From NCBI GenBank assembly GCA_035933635.1, contig DASYYY010000038.1, forward strand, positions 18,897 to 82,896: 64,000 nucleotides of DNA. Direction: 5' to 3'. Below, in pieces: positions 24,295 through 33,036 of this stretch. The DNA comes from JAKIVR01 sp035933635. GTDB taxonomy: Archaea > Thermoplasmatota > Thermoplasmata > Lutacidiplasmatales > UBA184. A program made the position numbers and the translations under genes. A model generated the notes under the pieces. It was not told where the DNA came from. It was given only the letters and a program-made list of their open reading frames with translations, and searched no databases. Position 1 is the stretch's first letter; the number at the start of each line of letters is the position of its first letter.

Positions 24295-24449
24295 CGTGCC
24301 CGAGGTATCAACCGGGTCCGCTCCCTTATAGACACCGACGGTCCAAACGACCCGCCGGCCGCGCCCCGACGAGAGCGGGGAGTTCGCGCCCCCGAAGAAC
24401 TTAAGAGCGGTCCTTGGACGCGGAGCCGATTCGCAGAGGGCGTTCGCGC

Positions 24450-26582
24450 ATGGTCTCCCTACCGCTCGAGCTCGAGATCCTGGTGGTCGTCTCTGCCCTG
24501 GTCGGACTCGTCTACGCCGGTCTCCAGACCATCTTCCTCCTCCGCGAGGACGAAGGGACGGACCGGATGAAGGAGATCTCCCTCGCCATCCGGGAGGGCG
24601 CGGTGGCCTTCCTACGCCGAGAGTATACCGCCGTCCTGGCCGTCGGCATCGCGCTCGCGATCGTGATCTTCGTGGCGTTCTACAACGCCGGGAGCGCCTC
24701 GGGCGTTGCGAGCTGGCAGCTCTCGATTGGGTTCATCCTCGGCGCCGCCGGGAGCGCCCTCGCGGGGGCCGCCGGGATGCTGGTCTCGGTCCGGGCCAAC
24801 GTGCGGACCGCCGCCCACGCCCGGGGCGGCAATCTGGCCGCGACGATGCGGTACGCCTTCCTCGGTGGGTCGGTCACCGGCCTGTCGGTCGCGGGCCTGG
24901 CGCTGCTCGAGCTCGTCGGAGTGTACGTCTGGTTCGGTGGGAACGTCCTAGCGATGGTGGGGCTGCTGTTCGGCGCCTCGCTCATGAGCCTGTTCGCCCG
25001 CGTCGGCGGGGGCATCTACACCAAGGGCGCCGACGTGGGCGCCGACCTCGTCGGCAAGGTCGAGGCCGGGATTCCCGAGGACGACCCGCGCAACCCCGCG
25101 GTCATCGCCGACAACGTGGGAGACAACGTCGGCGATTGCGCCGGCATGGCGGCCGACCTGTTCGAGACCTACGTCGTCACCGCGATGAGCGCGATGCTGC
25201 TCGCCCACTTCATCCCCGGCGTCGCCGGCACCTTCAGCGTCGGGGCCGAGATCCCGGTCCTCTACCCGCTCGTGGTCTGCGGCTGGGCGATCTTCGCCAC
25301 GCTGCTCGGGATCATGGCGGTCCGGATGCGGCCGGGCGGTTCGATCATGGGCGCCCTCTACCAGGGGCTCGCCGTGACTACCGCGGTCGGGATCGTCGGT
25401 CTCTACCTGATCGATTACTATCTCATGGGCGGCAGCACCGGGATCTTCGTCGCGACGGTGCTCGGGCTCGTCGTCATGGTCCTCATCGTGCTCATCACCG
25501 ATTACTACACCAGCTCGAGCTATTCGCCTGTCCGGCGCATCGCTGCCTCCTCGGAGGCCGGGGCCGGCCCGACGGTCATCACGGGCCTGAGCGTGGGGCT
25601 CGAGTCGGTCTTCCTCCCCGGGCTGGTCCTGGTCGCCGCCGCCCTCGGCTCCTACGAAGCGGTCGGGGCGATGGGCACCGGGGGTTGGATGCACCCCGAC
25701 GCCGGCCTCGGCCTGTACGGGATCGGGTTGGCCGCCGCGAGCATGCTCGCGGTGACCGGCATGATCATCGCTATCGACTCCTTTGGGCCGATCACCGACA
25801 ACGCCGGCGGCATCGCCGAGATGGCCCAGCTGCCTCCCGAGGCCCGCGCCGTGACCGACCCACTGGACGCGGTCGGGAACACGACGAAGGCGGTCACCAA
25901 GGGCTACGCGATCGGCTCGGCCGTCCTCGCTGCGCTCGCCCTGTTCGCGGCCTACACCTTCGCGGTCCAGAGCCAGGTCGGAACCTCCGCGGCCTCGCTC
26001 ACCTCGAAGCTCGCCATCTCCAACCCCCTCGTCGTCGCAGGGCTGGTCATCGGCGGCATCCTGCCGTTCTTCTTCACCTCGTTCCTGATGAACGCCGTCG
26101 GCGTCGCCGCGCAGTCGATCGTCTTCGAGGTCCGGCGTCAGTTCAAGGAGATCCCGGGCATTCTCGCGGGCACGGGGAAGCCCGAGTACGGCAAGTGCGT
26201 CGACATCGTCACGGTCACCGCGCTCCGCCAGTTGGCGGTCCCGGCGGCGATCGCCGTCATCACCCCGGTGGCGGTCGGTTTCCTCCTCGGCCCCATCGCC
26301 CTGGCCGGCGTCCTATTGGGGGTCATCTTGACGGGCTTCCCGCTCGCACTGACGATGACCACGGGCGGGGGCGCTTGGGACAACGGCAAGAAGTACATCG
26401 AGATGGGCCACTTCGGCGGCAAGCACTCCGACGCACACAAGGCCGCGGTCGTGGGTGACACGGTCGGGGACGCGACCAAGGATACGGCCGGGCCGGCGAT
26501 CAACCCGCTGATCAAGGTCGTGAACACGATCTCGATCCTGTTCGTGGCGCTGATCGTCGCGCACACATTGATCCCGTTCTAG
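24450..26582 (+). CDS. hppA: Membrane proton-translocating pyrophosphatase, K+-independent type
   Basis: A 710-residue integral membrane enzyme that couples hydrolysis of pyrophosphate to proton transport. Catalytic signatures are intact: DVGADLVGKVEAG, the acidic NVGDNVGDCAGMAADLFE, a DNAGGIAEM segment, GGAWDNGKKYIE and HKAAVVGDTVGDATKDTAGP. The sequence GNTTKAVTKGYAIGSA has Lys and Thr where K+-dependent enzymes have Ala and Gly, so it should be K+-independent. The ATG at 24450 is preferred over the TTG at 24414: an AACTTAAGAGC box lies about 45 nt upstream and a GAGGG-like site about 12 nt upstream. Length is normal for the family. Confidence 0.93.
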   Translation: MVSLPLELEILVVVSALVGLVYAGLQTIFLLREDEGTDRMKEISLAIREGAVAFLRREYTAVLAVGIALAIVIFVAFYNAGSASGVASWQLSIGFILGAAGSALAGAAGMLVSVRANVRTAAHARGGNLAATMRYAFLGGSVTGLSVAGLALLELVGVYVWFGGNVLAMVGLLFGASLMSLFARVGGGIYTKGADVGADLVGKVEAGIPEDDPRNPAVIADNVGDNVGDCAGMAADLFETYVVTAMSAMLLAHFIPGVAGTFSVGAEIPVLYPLVVCGWAIFATLLGIMAVRMRPGGSIMGALYQGLAVTTAVGIVGLYLIDYYLMGGSTGIFVATVLGLVVMVLIVLITDYYTSSSYSPVRRIAASSEAGAGPTVITGLSVGLESVFLPGLVLVAAALGSYEAVGAMGTGGWMHPDAGLGLYGIGLAAASMLAVTGMIIAIDSFGPITDNAGGIAEMAQLPPEARAVTDPLDAVGNTTKAVTKGYAIGSAVLAALALFAAYTFAVQSQVGTSAASLTSKLAISNPLVVAGLVIGGILPFFFTSFLMNAVGVAAQSIVFEVRRQFKEIPGILAGTGKPEYGKCVDIVTVTALRQLAVPAAIAVITPVAVGFLLGPIALAGVLLGVILTGFPLALTMTTGGGAWDNGKKYIEMGHFGGKHSDAHKAAVVGDTVGDATKDTAGPAINPLIKVVNTISILFVALIVAHTLIPF

Positions 26583-26732
26583 CGTGGTACTCACCCCTGA
26601 TTCGACAAGCGCCCGGATCGGGCCGGGCGGAGCCCGGGGAAGTCCTCGGCAGCGCAGCGCAACCCGTTCTACGCTCGGCGCTCGTCGCCCGATGACGCAC
26701 CCGGTGAACCCGGGCGGAGGCTCGCGCCCGTC

Positions 26733-27212
26733 TCAGGCGTAGTGGCTCATGGTCGAGCGGTCCTTCTTTGAGTCATCCTTGGACTGGCCGCGCTCGGAGG
26801 CCTTGCGCTCCCGCTCGCACTCCTCTTCAGAAACCCACTCGAACTTCAGGTCCTCTGGGTGGTCGTGGGCGATGAACGCCCCCGCCTCGAAGGCGGAACT
26901 GACCAGGTCGTCGACGTTGTCCGGCTCGGTCCCCTCAAGCCGACCGGCGAGCCGCCAGTACCAGTCCGGCGCCTTGCCGGCGGCCTGGAGGTATTCCGTG
27001 ATGAGGTCGAGGACGGAGCCGTGGTGGTCCGCGAGCCGGACGTGGAGGTGCTTGTGGTCGGTCTCCTTGGCGTCGGTCTCGGGAGTGGACGTGGACACGA
27101 GGACCGATGCCGCGGTCGGTTCATAACGGCTCGCGGCAGGACGGGCGGCGACCGCATCCTTCGACGGCCGATCTCGCGCCCGGCTACCACCGGCCGCCTC
27201 CGTGGTCGCCAT
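26733..27212 (-). CDS. Unknown charged cytosolic protein
   Basis: A 159-residue protein with a poorly conserved-looking, Ala/Thr-rich first third and a globular part (KHLHVRLADHHGSVLDLITE through PDWYWRLAGRLEG, EAGAFIAHDHPEDLKFEWVS) ending in a highly charged Lys/Asp/Ser tail. No catalytic motif or membrane segment. It is divergent from the small Pro/Ala-rich gene of the mre11-rad50 operon; 54 nt separate the starts. The start could lie further downstream near the globular part. I do not recognise a family. Confidence 0.55.
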   Translation of the reverse strand: MATTEAAGGSRARDRPSKDAVAARPAASRYEPTAASVLVSTSTPETDAKETDHKHLHVRLADHHGSVLDLITEYLQAAGKAPDWYWRLAGRLEGTEPDNVDDLVSSAFEAGAFIAHDHPEDLKFEWVSEEECERERKASERGQSKDDSKKDRSTMSHYA

Positions 27213-27223
27213 GCCTTGCCCAC

Positions 27224-27236
27224 CCCCGAGGTTTGA
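27224..27236 (+). promoter_or_regulatory. Promoter of the mre11-rad50 operon
   Basis: CGAGGTTTGAAGA, resembling the CGAGGTTTAAG elements of the Tyr-rich array. It is about 35 nt before the GTG at 27267. Confidence 0.4.
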
Positions 27237-27266
27237 AGAGGCCGATGGCCGTCGGGGAGCTGATCC

Positions 27267-27734
27267 GTGTACGACGGTTCGGACGCCACGGCACCACCTC
27301 CGCCGCCCCCCCAGATCGCTCCGAGCCCGGCGACCGCTCCTTCGCCGGGGACCGCCCCCTCGCCCGCTCGGTACGCCTACCTGGTGGGCCGGTTGCGCGG
27401 CCGCCAGATCACGATGGAAGAGGCCACCGAACTGTTCGAGCTGCAGCAACAGATGGTCCTCCGGGCGCGTATGGCGGCGATCGCCGTGGCCTCACCGGCA
27501 CCGTCCGGCCCGGCACCCCCGCGACCGGCTTCTGCGACCGGCACCCCGGCCCCCGGCGCGTCGAACCTCGTGGTCTCGGAAGATGCCCTGTGGGAGTCCC
27601 TTCCCGCGCTCGCCGGAGCGTTGGGCATTTTCGCCGCGCTGCTGAAACGGGCTCAATCCGGCTCGGGCGATGCCCCGCCGTCGTCGGCACGCCCGGCGTC
27701 GGGCCGCGGCTCGCCCCCGCCTGCCTCGCGGTAG
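27267..27734 (+). CDS. Small Pro/Ala-rich protein preceding mre11
   Basis: A 155-residue protein: a Pro-rich N-terminus (about 9-34), one predicted amphipathic helical unit (YAYLVGRLRGRQITMEEATE, then LFELQQQMVLRARM), a second Pro/Ala linker, a hydrophobic helix (WESLPALAGALGIFAALLKR) and a disordered Gly/Pro/Ser tail. It begins with GTG and ends 8 nt before the mre11 ATG, so it is very likely translated as part of the same operon. No family recognised. It could be an adaptor for the Mre11-Rad50 complex or an unrelated passenger. Confidence 0.6.
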   Translation: MYDGSDATAPPPPPPQIAPSPATAPSPGTAPSPARYAYLVGRLRGRQITMEEATELFELQQQMVLRARMAAIAVASPAPSGPAPPRPASATGTPAPGASNLVVSEDALWESLPALAGALGIFAALLKRAQSGSGDAPPSSARPASGRGSPPPASR

Positions 27735-27742
27735 GAGCCGGG

Positions 27743-29032
27743 ATGGCTCGGGCATCGTTCGTCTTCGGCCATCTCGCCGACGCCCACGTCGGAGCCTGGC
27801 CGAGGGACCCGGCCGTCCGTGAGGCGCTCCGCAAGAGCGTGTTGCGGGCCCTCGACGTGGTCGAGGAGCGAGGGTGCGAGTTCCTGTTGATCTCGGGCGA
27901 CCTGTTCCACACCCCGGTTCCCGAACCGGCGGAGGTCGCCCCGATCGCCTCGGCGCTCCGACGGCTCGTCGACTCCGGACGACGCGTCTACGTGATCTAC
28001 GGCTCGCACGACTACATCGCGCACCGGACGAGCTGGCTCGACGTGCTGGCCGAGACCGGCATCTTCCTGCGCGCCGCGCCCGAACCGGTCCACGAGGAAG
28101 GCGCCCGATTCACCTTGGGCTACCACGTCGACCCGCCGACGGGGGCGGTCATCGCGGGGATCTCCGGGCGCTCCCACGGCCTCGACGCCGGCGTCTTCCG
28201 CGGGATCGACTCCGAGCGATTCCGGGCCGAGCCGGGCTTCCACATCTTCCAATTCCACGCCGCGGTGCGCGAGTACCTCCCCGAGGTGCTGCGACCCCAT
28301 ATCGCCGGCATCTCGCGCGACGACCTCCCCGGGGGCTGCGACTACTACGCGGGGGGCCACATCCATCAGAGCTACGTCGGCGAGGGACCGGACGGCGGGC
28401 TGCTGGTCAACCCCGGGGCCGTCTTCGGAACCAGCGTCACCGACGTCGCGTGGGCCTCGGTGCCCGACCACCGGGCCGGGCTCGCGATCGTCACGGTCCG
28501 CGACGGGCGTCCGAGCGTCGAGCACGTCCCGACCGCGCCCCGCGAGCTCGTGCGCGTCGTCGAGGTCAACGTCGACGGGCGGACTCCCGAGCAGGCGCGA
28601 GAGCTCCTTGCCGAGGAGGTCCGTGCGGCATCGGCACCCGGTGCGCTCCTGTTCCCCAAGCTCCGGGGGACATTGGCCGAGGGGGGCCCCCGGACGCTCG
28701 GCCTCAAGGAGGCGACCGAGGGGCTCGAGGCCACCGGCGCCGCCGGGGTCCATTGGGACCTGCACGAGGTCGTCCATGCCGAGGCGGCCAATCCGGATGC
28801 GGGTCGCCCGGAATCGGAGATCGAGGCCGATGTGCTCCGCCAGCTCGCCGAACGTGCCCCCGAGGGGCTTGCCGACCTTCACGGGCCGGAGGGCCAGGCG
28901 AGACTCGGCGAGCTCCTGCGCGCGCTCGGGGTGCCCCGCGGCGAGGGGGAGGCCCGGCTCGATTACGTCCACGCGCGCGTCGATGCCGGACTGCGGATCC
29001 TGAACGTGCGTGGCCGGCCGATCACCCCGTAG
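27743..29032 (+). CDS. mre11: Mre11 DNA repair nuclease subunit
   Basis: A 429-residue metallophosphoesterase that partners Rad50 in processing DNA double-strand breaks. Motifs: HLADAHVG (Asp/His), ISGDLFH, IYGSHDY, a HAA segment, and GGHIHQSY. The third motif is GSHD where many Mre11 proteins have GNHD, the Asn normally contacting metal and phosphate. The C-terminal third (Glu/Ala-rich helices) matches the Rad50-binding region. A GGAG site is upstream of the ATG; rad50 starts 6 nt after the stop. Confidence 0.88.
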   Translation: MARASFVFGHLADAHVGAWPRDPAVREALRKSVLRALDVVEERGCEFLLISGDLFHTPVPEPAEVAPIASALRRLVDSGRRVYVIYGSHDYIAHRTSWLDVLAETGIFLRAAPEPVHEEGARFTLGYHVDPPTGAVIAGISGRSHGLDAGVFRGIDSERFRAEPGFHIFQFHAAVREYLPEVLRPHIAGISRDDLPGGCDYYAGGHIHQSYVGEGPDGGLLVNPGAVFGTSVTDVAWASVPDHRAGLAIVTVRDGRPSVEHVPTAPRELVRVVEVNVDGRTPEQARELLAEEVRAASAPGALLFPKLRGTLAEGGPRTLGLKEATEGLEATGAAGVHWDLHEVVHAEAANPDAGRPESEIEADVLRQLAERAPEGLADLHGPEGQARLGELLRALGVPRGEGEARLDYVHARVDAGLRILNVRGRPITP

Positions 29033-29038
29033 CGGACC

Positions 29039-31738
29039 ATGCTCGTTCGAAGCGTCGCGGTCCGCAACGTCCGTTCGTACACCTCGGCGACGCTGAGGTT
29101 GGGGGAGGGGATCACCCTCCTGACGGGCGACGTGGGTTCCGGGAAGACCTCGCTCCTCCACGCCATCGAGATGGCGCTGTTCGGCTTCGCCGAGGTCGAG
29201 CCCGCCTTCCTCGTCCGACACCGGGCCCGCGACGCCGAGGTCAACCTCACCCTGGGCGAGGCCGAGCACACCTACGAGCTCCGGCGCCGGTTCCGCCGCC
29301 GCACGGTCCGGGGCAAGGAGTCGTTCGAGATCGAGGAGAGCTCCTTCGCCGCCGATGGACACCGAACCAAGTACTCCGCCACGGAGCTCCGGCAGCGGGC
29401 GATCGATCTGCTCGGGTTCCCGGACAATCCGAATCCCCACGCCCACTCCGACGTCTGGAGATGGGCGGTCTACATCCCCCAGGAGCGCATGCGCGAGGTG
29501 CTCGTCCAGCGTCCGCCCGAGCGGCTGGGGACGGTCCGCAAGGCGCTCGGCCTTGAGCAGTACCAGACGGCTGCGGAGAACGCCCAGGAGCTGGGGGCCG
29601 AGTTGCGTCGGATCGCCGAGGTCCACGAGGCGGCCGCCGAGCAGCTCCGCCCATGGACGGACGAGCTTCCCCGCTGGAGCGCGATCCGGGTGACCCGTAG
29701 CCGCGAGCTCGCCGAGCTGGAGGGGGAGGAACGGCGTCGACGGGAGACGGCCACCGCGGCCGACGAGGCCCGTCGTCGGGCCGAGGCGACCTTCGCCGAG
29801 CGACAGTCGCTCGCCGCCGAGCTGGAACGGTGGGTGGCGGACTCGGCCGAGCGTCATGCGAAGTCCGTCGAACTGCAGACCCGAGAACGGGCGGCCCGCA
29901 CCGAGGCCGAGCGGCTCCGTACCGGAGCGGCCGCGGCCGAGCATGAATCGGCTCAACTGGCCCGGGAGGGCGGCGATTCCGCACCGCTGCGCAGCCGATT
30001 GTCCGATCTGCGGGCCCGCACCAGAGAGTCCGAGCAGGTCGCGGTCGAGCTCGCCCAGATCGAGGCGATGCTCCGCGCGACCCGAGAAGCCGTGACCCAA
30101 CTCGACGAACGCGACGGCCGACTCGACACGGAGGAACAGGCGACTCGCACGGCGGTCCGGGAGGCGGAAGCGGCCGGTCCGCCCTTGGAACCCACGGCCC
30201 CGACGCCCCGTAGCCTCGAGGAGATCGAGGCCGATCGAGCACAGCGGGAGACGGAGTTCCGAACTGCCGAATCCCAGCAGCTCCGCCTCGAACATGTCGC
30301 CGAGGATCTCCGGGGGCTCGTCCAGGCCGGCGTCTGTCCCCGCTGCCATCAGGCGGTCCGTCCGCAGGAGTTCGCCAGCCACCTCGAACAGGCAAAGACC
30401 GAGGCCGCACAGGCCCAGTCCGCCGCCACCGAGGCGAAGGCCGTGTTGCGGCGCGTGGAGGACGAGCGGGGCGCCCGCGAACGCTTCGAGCGCGCCCGGG
30501 ACCGATTCGTCGAGGTGGACAAGCGCCGTACTTCGGCACGGGGTCGTCTGGAGACGGTCAGCGCGGATCGGGCTAGGATCCGGACCGACCGCGCGGAACG
30601 AATTCGCGAGGTTGCTTCCTTGGAGCAGCGCTCAGGCGTTCTCGGTCCAGCGGCAGAACGGCGATCCGCCGAACTGTCCGCGTTGAAGGAGGTGGAAGCC
30701 CTCCTCGGCCGGTCCGAGGAGGCCGCGCGGCGTGCCGCCGACCGCTTGGAGGAGGCTCGCCGGCTCTCGGGCCGCGCCGAACTCGTCGATGAGCAGGCCG
30801 CCCGGGATGCCGCCGAGGGCGGACGACTGGAACGGGAGGCTCGCGCCCTGGCCGAACGAGCGGACCGTCGTCGCACGGAGTGGGCCGGTCGGCCGGACCC
30901 CGCGTCGGCGATCGCCCCCGCCCGGGAGGTGGCCGAAGCGGCACGGGCGGAGGTCGAGCGCGTCGTCGCACGCGTGGCGGCCACGCAGGCGGGCCTCGAG
31001 GAGGCGGACCGACGCATCATCGAGTCCGACCGGTCGGTGCGTATCCGGGCAGAGCGGATCGCGGAGGCCAACCAGTCACGGGCGCTGTCGGCGTGGCTCG
31101 CCCGCGAGTTCCGCGAGGGGCTGCTCGACCTCGAGCATCGCCGTCTCGCGCAGGCCCAGACCGAGTTCAATCGCGCCTTCGCCCGATACTTCCAGACCCT
31201 CGTCGAGGACCCGAACCTCGTGGCGCGCTGCGACCTCGCCTTCTCCCCGCTCGTGGAGATCGACGGCGACCCTACGCCGGCCGAAGCGCTGAGCGGCGGG
31301 GAACGTACGGCACTGGCCTTGGCGTTCCGACTCGCGATGGGACGGGTCGTGCGGGGCGCGGGGCGGCTCCGACTGGAGACGCTGATCCTGGACGAGCCGA
31401 CCGACGGCTTCTCCCCCGAGCAGGTGCTCCGGATGGGTGAGCTCCTCGAGGAGCTTCGTATCCCTCAGGTACTGATTGTCTCGCACGAGGCCGCTCTGGC
31501 CGGGATCGCCGACCATGTGGTTCGGGTGAGCAAGACCGGTGGTGCTTCCCAACTGTCCTACGGTCCGGGCGACCGGGAGGCGAGTGCGTCCGCTCCGGGG
31601 GATCCGAGCGGACCTTCGTCGCCTGTCGGACCGGCGGTACGGCGTCGGGTCCGTCGCCCGCCCCAGCTCACGCCAGATGACGGCGGAACTCCTCCGGACC
31701 CCACGGCGGAAGCTCCGCCAGCCTCAGGTTCTCGCTGA
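29039..31738 (+). CDS. rad50: Rad50 SMC-like ATPase
   Basis: An 899-residue SMC-type protein with Walker A GDVGSGKTS near residue 31-39, a Q-loop region (YIPQERM), a long Glu/Arg/Ala coiled coil interrupted near the middle by the zinc hook CPRCHQAV, a returning coiled coil, then signature LSGGERTALALAF and Walker B TLILDEPTDGFS. With Mre11 it tethers and processes DNA ends. Its 3' end overlaps the convergent aldo/keto reductase gene by 71 nt; the overlapping C-terminal tail (Ser/Pro/Arg-rich) is probably disordered. Confidence 0.92.
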   Translation: MLVRSVAVRNVRSYTSATLRLGEGITLLTGDVGSGKTSLLHAIEMALFGFAEVEPAFLVRHRARDAEVNLTLGEAEHTYELRRRFRRRTVRGKESFEIEESSFAADGHRTKYSATELRQRAIDLLGFPDNPNPHAHSDVWRWAVYIPQERMREVLVQRPPERLGTVRKALGLEQYQTAAENAQELGAELRRIAEVHEAAAEQLRPWTDELPRWSAIRVTRSRELAELEGEERRRRETATAADEARRRAEATFAERQSLAAELERWVADSAERHAKSVELQTRERAARTEAERLRTGAAAAEHESAQLAREGGDSAPLRSRLSDLRARTRESEQVAVELAQIEAMLRATREAVTQLDERDGRLDTEEQATRTAVREAEAAGPPLEPTAPTPRSLEEIEADRAQRETEFRTAESQQLRLEHVAEDLRGLVQAGVCPRCHQAVRPQEFASHLEQAKTEAAQAQSAATEAKAVLRRVEDERGARERFERARDRFVEVDKRRTSARGRLETVSADRARIRTDRAERIREVASLEQRSGVLGPAAERRSAELSALKEVEALLGRSEEAARRAADRLEEARRLSGRAELVDEQAARDAAEGGRLEREARALAERADRRRTEWAGRPDPASAIAPAREVAEAARAEVERVVARVAATQAGLEEADRRIIESDRSVRIRAERIAEANQSRALSAWLAREFREGLLDLEHRRLAQAQTEFNRAFARYFQTLVEDPNLVARCDLAFSPLVEIDGDPTPAEALSGGERTALALAFRLAMGRVVRGAGRLRLETLILDEPTDGFSPEQVLRMGELLEELRIPQVLIVSHEAALAGIADHVVRVSKTGGASQLSYGPGDREASASAPGDPSGPSSPVGPAVRRRVRRPPQLTPDDGGTPPDPTAEAPPASGSR

Positions 31739-32774
31739 GGTGCGCCGGCTGCTTCTGGCCGACCAGGGGCGCCAGTGTCCCGGGAGCGGATCGCGCGAAC
31801 TGGATTGCGGTCTGGGCGCGCGTCAGCCCCTCGAACTCCGGTCCGGACCGGGCATACTGTCCCTGAAGCAGGGGCACGCTGGTGAAGCAGCCCAGCCCCA
31901 GCTGGGCCGCGGCCTCGAAGAGCGTCCGGCGCTCTCCTTGGACCGCTTGGTTACGGAGCTCGGCGGCCTCGGACATGCCGAGGCTGAACGGGAACTGGAT
32001 GAAGCGGAACCCGTGGTCCGTGCCGCCGACCTCACGCGCGACGGTGACCGCCTCCTCGAGCGAAAGGTACGACGGGTCGGTGCGGGGTGCCCGAAGGCTG
32101 TCCCACGTCGCGAGGCCGTAGGCTCCGATGCCCCCGTCCTTGCGTAGCCTTTCGTACAGGCCGAAGGCCTCGGTCAGGCGTTCGAGGAAGGTCCGACGCC
32201 CCACGATGGGGAGCTGGGCATCGGGCGCGTTGTGAAGGTAGAGCAGGTCGAGTTGCTCGAGCCCGAGGTTCGCCCGACTCCGCTCGTACTGGTCCTCGAG
32301 ATAGCCCACGGCCATCGCGTGGGAGTCGTCGACGATATCGCGCCGGGCGAGGATGCCGGGTCGGATCAGTTCGCGATCGATCCAGTCCGTCCCCGAAAGC
32401 CCCGACTCCGCGTCGGGAGCGAGGTACCCTCCTTTGGTCGCGACGAAGACCTCTTGACGTTGGACGGCGCCGGCCTCGACGGCGCGAGTGAGTGCACGAC
32501 CGACGCTCCGCTCGGCGCGCTGGAACCGATAGTTGATCGCCGTGTCGACGACGTTCACCCGCCCCGAACGCAAGCACAGTCCCACCGCCTCCTCGACCGC
32601 GCGGTCGGTGGGCGCGTCCACGGCGCCCAGGTAGGTGCCGACCCCGAGAGAGCTCACCGTCAGCCCGCCCGGCGCGATCCGGAAGTGGCCGGCGGGGAAA
32701 TGGTGGCGCTCGATCGCACGTGACGCGAACGATGCGGTTGCCGTTGGCTCCGCCCGACCCTTGACGAGGCCCAC
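31668..32774 (-). CDS. Aldo/keto reductase
   Basis: A 368-residue (beta/alpha)8 NAD(P)H-dependent oxidoreductase. The catalytic tetrad can be placed: Asp and Tyr in NVVDTAINYRFQRAE, Lys in FVATKGGY and His in LLYLHNAP. The spacing between Asp and Tyr and the absence of an obvious C-terminal substrate loop fit the divergent prokaryotic AKR groups. Substrate unknown. It starts with GTG and its 3' end overlaps rad50 on the opposite strand by 71 nt. A second, degenerate family member lies at 59181-60119. Confidence 0.82.
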   Translation of the reverse strand: MGLVKGRAEPTATASFASRAIERHHFPAGHFRIAPGGLTVSSLGVGTYLGAVDAPTDRAVEEAVGLCLRSGRVNVVDTAINYRFQRAERSVGRALTRAVEAGAVQRQEVFVATKGGYLAPDAESGLSGTDWIDRELIRPGILARRDIVDDSHAMAVGYLEDQYERSRANLGLEQLDLLYLHNAPDAQLPIVGRRTFLERLTEAFGLYERLRKDGGIGAYGLATWDSLRAPRTDPSYLSLEEAVTVAREVGGTDHGFRFIQFPFSLGMSEAAELRNQAVQGERRTLFEAAAQLGLGCFTSVPLLQGQYARSGPEFEGLTRAQTAIQFARSAPGTLAPLVGQKQPAHLSENLRLAELPPWGPEEFRRHLA

Positions 32775-32831
32775 GTTCGGGGCTCCCTCGGGGCCACTTG
32801 AGCTCTAGGTCCGACCCGCCCGCGCGAACTC

Positions 32832-32990
32832 ATGAGCGGGCATCACTCCCCGTCGACGCCCGGGGGTGGACCTGTGCCTCGACGTAAGTACGGACGGCTG
32901 CGGAAACCGATCCCGCCGGTGACCCCCGAGAAGTGCCGTTTCTGCCGGCTCAAGCGACCCTGCCCGATCCACGGCCGACGGGCGACCTAG
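32832..32990 (+). CDS. Tiny zinc-binding protein
   Basis: A 52-residue basic protein, MSGHHSPSTP... with a C-terminal CRFCRLKRPCPIHG: Cys-x2-Cys then Cys-x3-His, a plausible single zinc site. The N-terminal part is Pro/Gly/Arg-rich (PRRKYGRLRKPIPP). The codon pattern has G or C in most third positions, like real genes here. It is divergent from the aldo/keto reductase, 57 nt away. Its length, metal site and basicity suggest a nucleic-acid or ribosome-associated role, but I recognise no family. Confidence 0.55.
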   Translation: MSGHHSPSTPGGGPVPRRKYGRLRKPIPPVTPEKCRFCRLKRPCPIHGRRAT

Positions 32991-33036
32991 CGTTCGATCG
33001 ATCGCGGCGGCCGCCGCGATGAATGCCGGCGAAGCG

